Assembly (NCBI RefSeq): GCF_014212125.1
Contig: NZ_JACJVP010000007.1
Location: 110,838 to 174,837 of the forward strand
DNA from: Cohnella nanjingensis
GTDB lineage: Bacteria > Bacillota > Bacilli > Paenibacillales > Paenibacillaceae
Length of the DNA stretch: 64,000 nucleotides
Direction of reading: 5' to 3'
The notes below the pieces were generated by a model. The model made no database searches. It worked only from the letters and a program-made list of their open reading frames with translations, and was not told the origin of the DNA. Shown here one piece after another: positions 43,030 through 51,608 of the stretch (the first letter of the stretch is position 1; each line of letters starts with the position of its first letter). Made by a program: the position numbers and the translations under genes.

Positions 43030-43390
43030 GCTCCGAGACCCCCTCGCCCGCGTAGAACGTAAATGTCAGCGACCAGAAGGAGGCATCCGAATTGATCGTC
43101 ACCTCGTAACGCAAGGAAAGTCTGCGATTATGGAGTACGCCCAGATGGATCATATCCTGGTTGCCGGTCGGCTTGCCTCGCGGAAAGTTGACGCACGCGA
43201 TTCGCACCTCGTTGTAGCGAACAAGCCGGATGTCCGTCATGAAGTCATCCCTCTCCTGCTCGCGTTCAATGCAGAACACGAATTTTAGTGGCTCGTGCTC
43301 CTCCGACAGGATGATCTCGATGGGATTCATCCCATAGGCGAATACTCTGCCGTGATAGACGACTTCGAATCCGCCGGACGTAATTTTCAT
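43022..43390 (-). CDS. Beta-rich cytosolic protein, first gene of the two-gene unit
   Basis: 122 residues from the ATG at 43390, with GGAGGG six bases upstream. The sequence is a series of predicted strands (GGFEVVYHGRVFAYGMNPIEI, LKFVFCIEREQERDDFM, DIRLVRYNEVRIACVNFP, RRLSLRYEVTI, SFWSLTFTFYAG), without signal or membrane span. It somewhat resembles DUF6864-type proteins; I am not sure. It is coupled by overlap to a two-span membrane protein. Confidence 0.6.
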   Translation of the reverse strand: MKITSGGFEVVYHGRVFAYGMNPIEIILSEEHEPLKFVFCIEREQERDDFMTDIRLVRYNEVRIACVNFPRGKPTGNQDMIHLGVLHNRRLSLRYEVTINSDASFWSLTFTFYAGEGVSEHE

Positions 43391-43550
43391 GGCTATCCCT
43401 CCGAGGCTATTCATCATCGTACGAGCATCATAATCTATTCTACGAATAGGATGATCGGTGCATGACAACAGTCTCGGGATCTCTTTGGTTGCAGGATATG
43501 AACTCCATTTGTAGAAGTAGTATCTATCAAGGTTGAGGAACATCCGTCTG

Positions 43551-43622
43551 CGTCGGAGCGGGGCAGGGGGCTGTGGCAGGTTGCCGGAGGGCAGGCTGTT
43601 CGCGGCCCTCTTTGGGCTTTTC
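43551..43622. repeat. Dispersed hairpin repeat, copy C
   Basis: CGTCGGAGCGGGGCAGGGGG, CTGTGGCAGGTTGCC, GGCAGGCTGTTCGCGGCCC and TCTTTGGGCTTTT, matching copies A and B. It lies about 45 bp before the ribosome site of the nucleotidyltransferase gene. Confidence 0.8.
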
Positions 43623-43664
43623 TTAAGCCAAACCTACATGAGATCTGTGAAGGAGGACCCTTTC

Positions 43665-44480
43665 ATGAATGAGCTTTTTAACGAACGCGGCATTCGGGAA
43701 CATCACCGCCAGGCGATCAACCACTTGGTCGATCGGCTTAGTCCGGATCCGGATTATCTCGCTATCATGATTACCGGCTCTGTGGTGAAAGGATTGGCGA
43801 GAGCAGATTCGGACATCGATTGTTATCTGGTCGTCCGGGATGAGGTCTTCGAAGCGCGCAAGCAAAGAGACCGGTTGTTTTATTTCGAACAGGAAGGTTG
43901 CGATTACGAGGGCGGATATTACGACGGGAAGATCGTCAATTACGCCTTTCTGACAGCCGCGGCCGAGAGGGGAAGCGAGCCGACGCGGTCATCTTTTGCC
44001 GGGGCGCTGGTCGCCTTTTCCCGAATACCCGGCTTGGATGAGCTTGTTAGCCGCATCGCCGTATATCCGGAAGCCAATCGGGAGAAGAACTTCGCCGACT
44101 TTTTCGCTCAAGTGGAACTGTACGGCGGATATTTCGCCGATCGCGCTTTGACGTTAAATAATACGTACTTGTTGGCTCAAGCCGTCAGTCAGATCGCGCT
44201 GTTCTCGGGGAGACTGATCCTCGCCTACAATCGCATTCTCTTTCCGTGCCACAAGTCGCTGATGACCGCATTGGAGACGGCGACCGACAGGCCGGAGCGG
44301 TACCTGGAATTGCTGGAGTCGATGCTGAGGGACCCGAACCGGGAGACGATCGGCGCATTGACCGCGTGCGTTCGCGACTTCCATGATTGGGGGATCGCGC
44401 CGCACGAGGCGGTCAGCCGGTTCGTCGTGAACAACGAGTGGAACTGGATCGAGCAGGAGCCACCTCTTAGCGATCGTTAG
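43665..44480 (+). CDS. Nucleotidyltransferase-domain protein
   Basis: 271 residues from the ATG at 43665 with GAAGGAGG upstream. The polymerase-beta-like signature is clear: TGSVVKGLARADSDIDCYLVV with two Asp two residues apart (DSDID), plus a third acidic residue region near NYAFLT. The C-terminal ~150 residues are helical, as in substrate-binding halves of aminoglycoside or DUF4037-type nucleotidyltransferases. Substrate unknown; resistance to an antibiotic is possible but unproven. Confidence 0.82.
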   Translation: MNELFNERGIREHHRQAINHLVDRLSPDPDYLAIMITGSVVKGLARADSDIDCYLVVRDEVFEARKQRDRLFYFEQEGCDYEGGYYDGKIVNYAFLTAAAERGSEPTRSSFAGALVAFSRIPGLDELVSRIAVYPEANREKNFADFFAQVELYGGYFADRALTLNNTYLLAQAVSQIALFSGRLILAYNRILFPCHKSLMTALETATDRPERYLELLESMLRDPNRETIGALTACVRDFHDWGIAPHEAVSRFVVNNEWNWIEQEPPLSDR

Positions 44481-44616
44481 TCGGAGACTAGATCCAGAAT
44501 ACAGGTGAGAGTGATCGGGGCGTTGACATCCCTCAATCGAATAGACCATGATGCGGATGCCGATACCGCATCCGCGAGGGAGCGCGAATGGCAATACCGG
44601 CGGTTGCTTGAAATAA

Positions 44617-44653
44617 GGGACAGCGAGCAGCTCCGAGAGCTCTCGCTGTCCCC
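44617..44653 (-). terminator. Terminator ahead of the SRPBCC operon's end
   Basis: GGGACAGCGAG and CTCGCTGTCCC form an 11-pair stem with inner AGCTC/GAGCT. Read on the minus strand it is followed by TTATTTC, 20 bp after the last minus-strand frame. Confidence 0.75.
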
Positions 44654-44675
44654 GTCATCGTGCGGCCAACCGGCG

Positions 44676-44880
44676 CTATTGGCTGTGGCCTTCCTGAAGC
44701 GTACTGATCACTTTGTCGATTCGCCGCTGCCGGGTCTCCGCCGTCTTCGCGCCTTCGATCTGAAGCACGAATCGCCCTTTGTTGCTATAGGATAATCCGT
44801 CGAAGAACCGCTTCGCCTCCGCATCCCGGTCGAGACTAGGGCCGGGATGAAGCTGCAGCCGCCTGCAATCGCCTTTAGCC
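44676..44880 (-). pseudogene. Remnant of a YdeI/OmdA-family protein
   Basis: The frame ending at 44676 reads DAEAKRFFDGLSYSNKGRF and AKTAETRQRRIDKVISTLQEG, which is the C-terminal domain of the YdeI/OmdA family. The N-terminal part is missing, and the frame runs straight into the end of the SRPBCC gene. A deletion has fused the remnant to its neighbour's 3' end. Confidence 0.6.
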
Positions 44881-44883
44881 GCC

Positions 44884-45405
44884 TTATTGCAATTCCGCCA
44901 GTAGCTCATCCAGACGAGCCCAAGTCGACGAGATGCCTTCGAACATGCCCATATCCAGCACGGCCTGAAGCGCATCGGACGATGCGTACTGCGCATGGTT
45001 GATCAGCTTCGTCTTGCCTTCCTCTTCGACGAAGGAGAGCGTGATCATCGCCACCGGCATTCCCTCCGTGATATTGCCTTCCGCGTCGGAGAACGCGTCG
45101 CTGTAGAAGATGCGCTCAGGCTCTGCGATCTCATGATAGTCGGCTCTGCCCCAAGACTCAAAGCCGTAATGCTCCTGGCTCTCGTCGACGCACTTCATGC
45201 AGTAATGCCAAACGCCGCCCGGCCGGAAGTCGAAGCTCGTTACCGACAGCGTCCAGCCTTTCGGCCCAAACCAGCGTTTCAGGTGCTCCACATCGGAGAA
45301 AGTCTTAAAGACAAGCGTGCGCGGCGCGTTGAAGGTGCGCTCCAGCGTCAGTTCCCGGCCTTCTACCCGCATGAAGATTCGGTTTGCAGCGTCATGAGCA
45401 GTCAT
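44884..45405 (-). CDS. SRPBCC/AHSA1-type protein
   Basis: 173 residues. The family pattern is plain: LTLERTFNAPRTLVFKTFSDVEHLKRWFGPKGWT, DFRPGGVWHYCMKC, MPVAMITLSFVEEEGKTKLINHAQY and the final amphipathic helix GISSTWARLDELLAEL. It has the START-like hydrophobic cavity fold. In many Firmicutes it is paired with an ArsR repressor, which is not seen here. Ligand unknown. The 267-bp gap upstream of it holds no gene. Confidence 0.85.
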   Translation of the reverse strand: MTAHDAANRIFMRVEGRELTLERTFNAPRTLVFKTFSDVEHLKRWFGPKGWTLSVTSFDFRPGGVWHYCMKCVDESQEHYGFESWGRADYHEIAEPERIFYSDAFSDAEGNITEGMPVAMITLSFVEEEGKTKLINHAQYASSDALQAVLDMGMFEGISSTWARLDELLAELQ

Positions 45406-45672
45406 TTCCTTATTTCCTCCTCCATCTATGGGTCTACAAATCTCGTCTAGCTATCCTAAATATAGACTATTTTTTATATTCTCGTAAAGGAATGTTTAGG
45501 GATGAATCTCCTCCGATCACACATGACTGACCGGTGACTTTCAAATGATAGATTAAATCAATGTGACGGTTTTTTCCGTTGATTGCAGCGTATAGGATTG
45601 AAAAGTTTATCACTAGCATGAACGTTGTAGAATGGATTGTGAATTGACTCATCCTGGAAGGGAGTGCCAAAA

Positions 45673-46011
45673 ATGAAGCTCAACCATGTGAATCTTACGG
45701 TCACCGACGTTATCGCGGCACGGGCATTCTTGGAGAAATACTTCGGACTTCGGACCGTCGGCGAGCGCGGAGACGCTTTTGCCGCGCTATTCGATGACGA
45801 CGGGCTAGTTCTGACTTTGATGAAGGGCAAGCAGGTGAGCTACCCCAAGACCTTTCACATCGGATTTGCGCAGGAGAGCGAGGAGAAGGTAAATGAGATC
45901 AATCAGCGCTTAAAGGAGGATGGCTTCGACGTCGCGCCTCCGCAAAGAGCGCATGGATGGACCTTCTACGTGGAAGCGCCGGGCGGTTTTAGAGTAGAGG
46001 TTCTTGCCTAA
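45673..46011 (+). CDS. Small VOC-family (glyoxalase-like) protein
   Basis: 112 residues from the ATG at 45673 with GGAAGGGAG upstream. A single VOC domain: MKLNHVNLTVTDVIAARAFLEKYFGL carries the first metal-site His, and the end FYVEAPGGFRVEVLA carries the Glu. The length is the family minimum. It may act on, or bind, a small electrophile; the substrate is not evident. Confidence 0.85.
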   Translation: MKLNHVNLTVTDVIAARAFLEKYFGLRTVGERGDAFAALFDDDGLVLTLMKGKQVSYPKTFHIGFAQESEEKVNEINQRLKEDGFDVAPPQRAHGWTFYVEAPGGFRVEVLA

Positions 46012-46274
46012 ACAGCGGGCTGACGAAATAGGATCGAAAGTATCCTCATCCTCGGACCGGGCCATGGCTCGGTCTATTTGTTTTGCTTGCCTGAACTGCC
46101 CGGTCCTTTTTGTCGAGATGGCGAGGAGCATCAATAGAAGCACGAGCGGCGGGGTTCGCGAAGCCGATGCAGGCGGCGGTGCAATTGACGGAATTTACCT
46201 TTTGTCCTAGTATTTAAGAAACTCAGCCCGACAGCGTTACGGTTTCTTTTCATATCGGAACAGGAGCAATGAGG

Positions 46275-46745
46275 ATGCAGGTCGATAGGGAGCAAGAGGC
46301 AGCCGACTGCTTTATCTGCCGGAAGCATCGCGGCGATATTCAAGTTCACGGCGGAACGATCTATGAAGACGACCTTCTCTACGTGGGCCATATCTCCTCG
46401 AACGAGAAACAAGCCTACTTGGGCTACCTCATCATCGACGTCAAACGCCACACCCCCGGATTGGCCGAATTGACGGAGCGGGAAGCGCAATCGGTCGGTT
46501 CGATGCTGACCCGCGTGAGCCGTGCGCTGAAGGCCTGCGAGAAGGCGGTACATATCTACGCTGCGGCGCTTGGCGATCACGTTCCGCATTTTCATATTCA
46601 CGTCATCCCTCGCTATAGCAATACGCCGCCGTCCTTCTGGGGGCTTCAAGTGCGGGAATGGGAAGGCGCGCCGCGAGGGGGGCAAAACCAGATCGAGCAG
46701 GTATGCTCGCGTATTCGCGCTTACTTGAGAGAAGACAAAGGGTAA
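46275..46745 (+). CDS. HIT-family hydrolase
   Basis: 156 residues; the ATG at 46275 has AGGAG eight bases upstream (another ATG at 46269 lies too close to it). The triad HVPHFHIHVIPR is the His-phi-His-phi-His signature, with FICRKHRGDI at the N-terminus giving two Cys for a zinc-binding HIT variant. Such enzymes hydrolyse dinucleoside polyphosphates or nucleotide conjugates. It is followed by a Nudix gene, another nucleotide-hydrolase family. Confidence 0.88.
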   Translation: MQVDREQEAADCFICRKHRGDIQVHGGTIYEDDLLYVGHISSNEKQAYLGYLIIDVKRHTPGLAELTEREAQSVGSMLTRVSRALKACEKAVHIYAAALGDHVPHFHIHVIPRYSNTPPSFWGLQVREWEGAPRGGQNQIEQVCSRIRAYLREDKG

Positions 46746-46770
46746 GCATGACTGCCTTCAAGACGAGAGG

Positions 46771-47205
46771 ATGTTGTACTTGTATCGAGTAGACGTCGTT
46801 TATGTACTGATCACCAATGAACAAGCCGATCAAGTGCTCGTGGTTAGCAACATCCATACTTCGAGTTGGTCGCTCCCGGGTGGCGCCGTGGAGAGCGAAG
46901 AGTCCTTGTCTGCGGCGGCGATTCGGGAAGCCAGAGAAGAGACCGGATTGGACGTAGAGCTGTCGGGAATCTGCGCGATCAATGAGTCCATTCTCGAAAG
47001 TAGGGGCGAACATGCGGTATTTATAGTATTCAAAGCGAAGGTCGTTCATGGAGAGACCAAGATCATTCGACCGCATGAGATCGCCGAAGTCAAGTGGGTT
47101 GGCTTCGAAGAGGCGGACAGGCTCATGCCCTATTACAAGGACGGCATTCGAGCGCTCGTCGACGGTCCGACGATTCCCTACCATAACCAAGGCAGACAGA
47201 AGTAG
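46771..47205 (+). CDS. Nudix hydrolase
   Basis: 144 residues. The Nudix box GGAVESEESLSAAAIREAREETG fits G-x5-E-x7-R-E-U-x-E-E-x-G-U. The ATG at 46771 directly abuts AGAGG, so the TTG at 46780 (nine bases after it) may be the real start and would give LYRVDVVYVLITN. It hydrolyses a nucleoside diphosphate linked to an unknown moiety. Third of a row of small enzyme genes (HIT, Nudix, GNAT). Confidence 0.9.
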   Translation: MLYLYRVDVVYVLITNEQADQVLVVSNIHTSSWSLPGGAVESEESLSAAAIREAREETGLDVELSGICAINESILESRGEHAVFIVFKAKVVHGETKIIRPHEIAEVKWVGFEEADRLMPYYKDGIRALVDGPTIPYHNQGRQK

Positions 47206-47239
47206 CTAAACCCGATGGCGAGAATGGAGGCGCTTGGGC

Positions 47240-47713
47240 ATGATCGTACAGCAGGCAGCAGAGGAAGATATTCGGGCTTGGCTAGCGCTAGCGTCGGAGG
47301 TCGAATCCCTTTTTGGTCCCATGGTGGACGATCCCCAGTTTATCCTGGCCCTTCGGAAAAACATCAGCAGAGGGAGCGCCCTTTGCATCCGGGAACAGGA
47401 TGCCCTCTCCGGGTCTCCTCTTTTGGGCGGATTGCTTTTTTCTCCCACAGCCGCCCCCATTTATAAAATCGGATGGCTGGCCGTCGCTCGAAAAGCGCGA
47501 GGACAGGGCATCGCCACTGCCTTCATGCATCACATACTGAACCTTGTACGTAGTCCGGCACAGATTACGGTTACAACCTTCGGCGAAGAGGTTGCCGATG
47601 GATTGCCGGCTCGAAGGTTTTATATCAAACACGGATTCGTGCCCGAAGAAAGGGTCGAAGACGGACCCGAAGGCGGGTCGCGTCAGCGGTTTAGACTCAC
47701 TTTGTCCGACTGA
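47240..47713 (+). CDS. GNAT-family acetyltransferase
   Basis: 157 residues from the ATG at 47240 with GGAGG ten bases upstream (TTG at 47234 is an alternative). The acetyl-CoA loop ARKARGQGIATAFMHHIL and the C-terminal PARRFYIKHGFVPEERV match the GNAT fold. The start lies 35 bp after the Nudix stop, suggesting co-transcription with the HIT and Nudix genes. Substrate unknown. Confidence 0.85.
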   Translation: MIVQQAAEEDIRAWLALASEVESLFGPMVDDPQFILALRKNISRGSALCIREQDALSGSPLLGGLLFSPTAAPIYKIGWLAVARKARGQGIATAFMHHILNLVRSPAQITVTTFGEEVADGLPARRFYIKHGFVPEERVEDGPEGGSRQRFRLTLSD

Positions 47714-47885
47714 AATGAACGTCTAACAGACTGCGATCGATGCAGCCTGTTTTTCGGTATCTCCATGCGACGCTCTTAGAGAACCCGAAAATGTCGATTG
47801 ACAGCGCATCCGAATAGAACCGTACCTGATCCTTGCTGTATAATGCAAGAAAGAACCGCTTGCACCACTAAAAGGAGGTTTTCCC

Positions 47886-48620
47886 ATGCAGCAGAACAAA
47901 TACGACGATCCCGGATTTTTCGAGAAATATAGTCAGATGGCCCGCTCGGTCGGCGGACTGGAGGCCGCTGGAGAATGGCCCGCGCTGCGGGCGCTGCTCC
48001 CGGATCTGAAGGACAAGAGGGTGCTCGACCTCGGCTGCGGTTACGGTTGGCATTGCCTCTATGCGCGAGAGCAAGAGGCTCGATCCGTCCTGGGAATCGA
48101 CCTGTCGGAGCGGATGCTGGCGCGCGCCCGCGAGATGACCGACGATCCCCGGATCGAATACCGCCAGATGGGGATCGAAGATATCGACTTTGGCCCGGGC
48201 GCGTTCGACGTGGTGCTCAGCTCGTTGGCGCTGCACTATGTCGAGCGCTTTGACAGCATCTGCGAGAAGGTGCGCCATAGTCTGGTGCCGGGCGGAAGCT
48301 TCGTATTCTCGGCCGAGCATCCGATGTTCACTGCGCGCGCCGAGCAGGACTGGCATTACGGTCCCGCGGGGGAACGCATGCATTGGCCGGTCGACGACTA
48401 TCAGGAGGAAGGCCTGCGTCAAGCCCGGTTCCTGGACAGCGACGTCGTCAAATACCATCGGACGGTCGCGACCTACATGAACGCGCTGATCGATGCCGGG
48501 TTCCGGATTCGGCGGGTGTCAGAGCCCCAGCCGACGCCGGAGGCGCTGGACCGGTACCCCGACATGCGGGATGAGACTCGCCGCCCTATCTTCCTCCTGA
48601 TCGCCGCCGTCAAGGAATAG
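47886..48620 (+). CDS. Class I SAM-dependent methyltransferase
   Basis: 244 residues with AAAGGAGG upstream. Motif I is VLDLGCGYGWHC, followed by GIDLSERML (acidic residue binding the ribose) and FDVVLSSLALHYV (motif IV-like) and LVPGGSFVFSAEHP. This is the UbiE/Methyltransf_11 pattern. N-terminal FFEKYSQMARS is typical of small-molecule methyltransferases in Firmicutes. Substrate unknown; a stand-alone gene with its own terminator. Confidence 0.9.
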   Translation: MQQNKYDDPGFFEKYSQMARSVGGLEAAGEWPALRALLPDLKDKRVLDLGCGYGWHCLYAREQEARSVLGIDLSERMLARAREMTDDPRIEYRQMGIEDIDFGPGAFDVVLSSLALHYVERFDSICEKVRHSLVPGGSFVFSAEHPMFTARAEQDWHYGPAGERMHWPVDDYQEEGLRQARFLDSDVVKYHRTVATYMNALIDAGFRIRRVSEPQPTPEALDRYPDMRDETRRPIFLLIAAVKE

Positions 48621-48651
48621 CCACTCGGCGCCCCGGCGGAACGACCAATAG

Positions 48652-48691
48652 ACACCTGCTAGCCCCCTAAAAAGGGCCGGCGGGTGTTTTT
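48652..48691. terminator. Terminator between methyltransferase and TetR genes
   Basis: ACACCTGC...GCCC pairs with GGGCCGGCGGGTGT, followed by seven Ts. The convergent TetR stop codon follows at once, so it likely serves both. Confidence 0.75.
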
Positions 48692-49270
48692 TTACGTCGA
48701 GAGCACTTCTTGACGGTCGATGATCGCTTTGGCTACCGTCCAGAACGAGTCCGGCCGGAAGTCCGCTTTGTTCATGTAGGCGATCATGGCGGCTCCGCTC
48801 CACAGCATGTGCAGTTGGTCGGTGAAATCCCCCGGCCGGGCGAAGCCCGCTTCCGTCGCCATGACCCGGACGGTGTCCCAGATCTCGTTGCGGCATTCGA
48901 GCGCTTTGACATGACCCGGGTGATCGGTCTCCGGGAATTCCACCACCGTGTTCATGTACGAGCAGCCCCGGTATTCGGGCCGTCCCATGCACTCGACGAG
49001 TCCGTCCACCACAAAGCGCATCTGCGCGAGCGGCGCGTCGGGATGCGCCAGCCGGGCCTGCTCGAAGAGTCCCTTGCTCCGCTGCAGACGCTGATCCAGA
49101 TAAGCGACGACCAGATCGTCCTTGGTCGCGAAGCTGCGGTAGAAGCTGGCTTTGGCGACGCCCGATTCCAAGATGATGCGATCGATGCCGACCGCCCGGA
49201 CGCCTTCTCTGTAGAACAAATCGTCCGCCACCCGCAGAATGCGTTCCTTCGCCGTTTCTTTTTTGTCCAA
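48692..49270 (-). CDS. TetR-family repressor, divergent from a drug exporter
   Basis: 192 residues. The N-terminal helix-turn-helix (AKERILRVADDLFYREGVRAVGIDRIILESGVAKASFYRSFATKDDLV) is standard TetR. The C-terminal half has the CSYMNTVVEFP segment seen in the YxaF/LmrA-like subgroup. Two palindromes with the CAGA/TCTG core over the promoter of the divergent exporter are its likely operators. Drug or flavonoid ligands are known for this subgroup; none can be read here. Confidence 0.9.
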   Translation of the reverse strand: MDKKETAKERILRVADDLFYREGVRAVGIDRIILESGVAKASFYRSFATKDDLVVAYLDQRLQRSKGLFEQARLAHPDAPLAQMRFVVDGLVECMGRPEYRGCSYMNTVVEFPETDHPGHVKALECRNEIWDTVRVMATEAGFARPGDFTDQLHMLWSGAAMIAYMNKADFRPDSFWTVAKAIIDRQEVLST

Positions 49271-49325
49271 TCGAGATCCCTCCCTTTCCGACGAAATCTA
49301 TTTTCCGGCATTTTAAATTTTCGGG

Positions 49326-49388
49326 TTGACATGATACAGATCTGTCTGTATCATCTGATCCAGAATGTGGATGAGACAGAACTGTCTC
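49326..49388 (+). promoter_or_regulatory. Exporter promoter with two palindromic TetR operators
   Basis: TTGACA (49326-49331) and TATCAT (49349-49354) with a 17-bp spacer form a strong promoter. The palindrome GATACAGA/TCTGTATC (49333-49352) fills the spacer and -10. A second, GAGACAG/CTGTCTC (49373-49388), lies just downstream. Both share the ACAG/CTGT core. Confidence 0.8.
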
Positions 49389-49448
49389 CCTCATTGTAAA
49401 AAGAATCGCGGCTGATGTCAATCGCGAAGAACATCATTCAAGGAAGAG

Positions 49449-50930
49449 GTGCGGACATTGCCCAACGCATGGGACCCTAGGAGATGGTTAACGCTCTCCG
49501 TCATTATTTTAGCCACGTTCATGGTCGTCTTGGATACGTTCATCGTGAACGTCGCGCTGCCTTCGATCCAGCAGGCGCTGCATGCCGACTTTGCCAAGCT
49601 GCAATTCATCGCGGCCGGTTATATCCTCGGCTATGCCGTCTTGCTGATCACGGGCGGTAGGCTTGGCGATCTGTACGGTCGCAGGCGGATGTTCCTGATC
49701 GGCGTCGCGGGGTTCGTGGCGACCTCGGCCTGGTGCGGCTTTGCCGGGTCGGCGGATATGCTCATCGCGGCTCGGATCTTCCAGGGCGTCTCGGCCGCCG
49801 CGATGGTGCCTCAAGTGCTGTCGCTCATTCAGGTGATGTTCCCCCCGGAGGAGAAGGGCAAGGCGCTAGGCATCTACGGGGCGGTGCTCGGACTGGGGGC
49901 TATCGCGGGCCAACTGGCCGGGGGCTTGCTGCTGAAGGCGAACTGGTGGGGAATGGGCTGGCGCTTGGTATTCCTCGTGAACATTCCGGTCGGCATCCTC
50001 GCCTTCGCGTTCGCCGTCTGGCTCATTCGGGAATCCCGCGCCGCCGAGCGCAAGCGTCTCGACACCGCCGGCGTCGGGCTCGTGACGGCCGGACTCGTCC
50101 TGCTCATCTACCCGATCGTCGTGGGCCGCGAGATGGGGTGGCCATGGTGGACGTACGCGAGTCTAGCGATAGCCGTCGCGGTCTTGGCGGTCTTCGTCCG
50201 CTTCGAGAACGGGCTTCAGCGCAGGGGCGCCCTGCCGCTGCTGCCGATGGGCCTGTTCCGCGACCGGTCGTTCCGGATCGGCATGCTCATCGCCCTGGCA
50301 TTCTACAGTGGGAACGCTGCGCTCTACTTGATCCTGTCCGTGTTCCTGCAGTCCGGACTCGGGGCCTCTCCGCTGCAGTCCGCCTACAACTTCATCCCGC
50401 TCGCGGCAGGGTTCTTCCTCGCTTCCTTGCTCGCCCCTCCTTGGAAGAAACGATGGGGCAACCGCGTGCTGCAAGCCGGCGCGTTCCTGATGATCGTCGG
50501 CTATGCGGTACTGATCGGCGTCGCGAACCGATCGGCCGCGATCGGATGGGAGGCGCTGATAATCCCGCTCTTCATCGCCGGATTCGGCCAGGGGGCCGTG
50601 GCTTCGCCGCTCATCCATACAATCCTCTCCGGCGTCCAAGGTCCGCACGCCGGCGCGGCGTCCGGCGCGCTCAGCACGTTCACGCAAGTCGCGCAAGCGA
50701 TCGGCATCGCGGTCATCGGCACGCTGTATCCCTCCCTGGTGACGCACTTCGGAGGAGAAGCGCCGGCGATGGCCCACGTACGGACGCTTCAATGGCTGCT
50801 CGTCCTCATCACCGCCCTGGCGGCGTTGACCTTCTTGATGCTGACTGCGCTCGGACGTAGACGTGCGACGGCCGCGCACCGTCCGGCAGAGGCGGGACAC
50901 GGCGGCGGAGCCGTGCGATCGGACCCCTAA
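49449..50930 (+). CDS. DHA2-type MFS drug exporter
   Basis: 493 residues. The start is a GTG at 49449 near AGGAAG; a TTG at 49458 is better spaced and may be the true start. Fourteen membrane spans, motif A GGRLGDLYGRRRMFLIG after span 2, and motif C-like GAVLGLGAIAGQLAGGLLL in span 5. N-terminal LDTFIVNVALPSIQ carries the D1 motif of the DHA2/EmrB family. It pumps drugs out against protons. Controlled by the divergent TetR through the palindromes upstream. Confidence 0.9.
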   Translation: MRTLPNAWDPRRWLTLSVIILATFMVVLDTFIVNVALPSIQQALHADFAKLQFIAAGYILGYAVLLITGGRLGDLYGRRRMFLIGVAGFVATSAWCGFAGSADMLIAARIFQGVSAAAMVPQVLSLIQVMFPPEEKGKALGIYGAVLGLGAIAGQLAGGLLLKANWWGMGWRLVFLVNIPVGILAFAFAVWLIRESRAAERKRLDTAGVGLVTAGLVLLIYPIVVGREMGWPWWTYASLAIAVAVLAVFVRFENGLQRRGALPLLPMGLFRDRSFRIGMLIALAFYSGNAALYLILSVFLQSGLGASPLQSAYNFIPLAAGFFLASLLAPPWKKRWGNRVLQAGAFLMIVGYAVLIGVANRSAAIGWEALIIPLFIAGFGQGAVASPLIHTILSGVQGPHAGAASGALSTFTQVAQAIGIAVIGTLYPSLVTHFGGEAPAMAHVRTLQWLLVLITALAALTFLMLTALGRRRATAAHRPAEAGHGGGAVRSDP

Positions 50931-50972
50931 GACGGCAAGACGCGGCCCGGCGGGCCGCATGGAGGAGATCGA

Positions 50973-51608
50973 CTAGGGTTGGGAAGGGGAGACCCCGTCC
51001 GCCTCCGGTCTGGCGCCGAGCGCGTTCAGCATGAAGGCATAGACCTCCAGTTCGTCGATGTCGTCCTCGTCCCCGGCGGCGATGATGTGCTGCACTTGCA
51101 GGCCGTTCTTGAATAGGATGAACATTCGGGCCGCCTGCTTCGCGTCGATGTGCGCCGGGATGGCCCCGTGCTGTTGACCGACTTCGATCCACTTGGACGA
51201 AGTCTGGATGGAGGTCTCGTAATAGCGCTTCAGAATTTGGGCGACGGCGGGCTTGTCTTTCTGACTGAGCAGGTAGAAGAAGATCAAGTTCGAGACGCCG
51301 TCCGCGCTCGCGGCGCCCCGCAACCGTTCGGAGAGCGTGCTGAGCGGACCTTCAATGCCCTTCGGTCCGCTTGGCGCCCGTGCGACGGATTCGTAGAAGC
51401 GTTGGTTGGTGTCCGCGATCCCCGCTTCGAGGATGAGGGCGAATAGTTCGTCCTTGCTCTTCACATAGTGATAGATGGCGCCCTTCGTCAACTGGCTCCG
51501 ATCGGCGATATCCCGGAGCGTCGTCGCGCGGCAGCCTTTCTCCAGGATCATCTCCTGCGCCGTATCGAGCAGCAGCTTCAGGCTGGGGTTCATGGATTTA
51601 TCGTGCAT
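50973..51608 (-). CDS. TetR-family regulator
   Basis: 211 residues. Helix-turn-helix at ~15-60 (MILEKGCRATTLRDIADRSQLTKGAIYHYVKSKDELF) is canonical. The effector domain begins near residue 75. Its gene overlaps the 3' end of the upstream membrane gene by 11 bases, so both are transcribed from the promoter near 52290, where a palindrome suggests autoregulation. Confidence 0.9.
   Translation of the reverse strand: MHDKSMNPSLKLLLDTAQEMILEKGCRATTLRDIADRSQLTKGAIYHYVKSKDELFALILEAGIADTNQRFYESVARAPSGPKGIEGPLSTLSERLRGAASADGVSNLIFFYLLSQKDKPAVAQILKRYYETSIQTSSKWIEVGQQHGAIPAHIDAKQAARMFILFKNGLQVQHIIAAGDEDDIDELEVYAFMLNALGARPEADGVSPSQP

Noticed and set aside
36081..43622. Insertion sequence
   Set aside because: The dispersed repeats are too short, have no transposase, and no transposase gene is seen anywhere in the window.
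44505..44795. Gene behind the TTGACA at 44523
   Set aside because: The -10 is poor and the frame overlaps a strong hairpin and the antisense of the YdeI/OmdA remnant.
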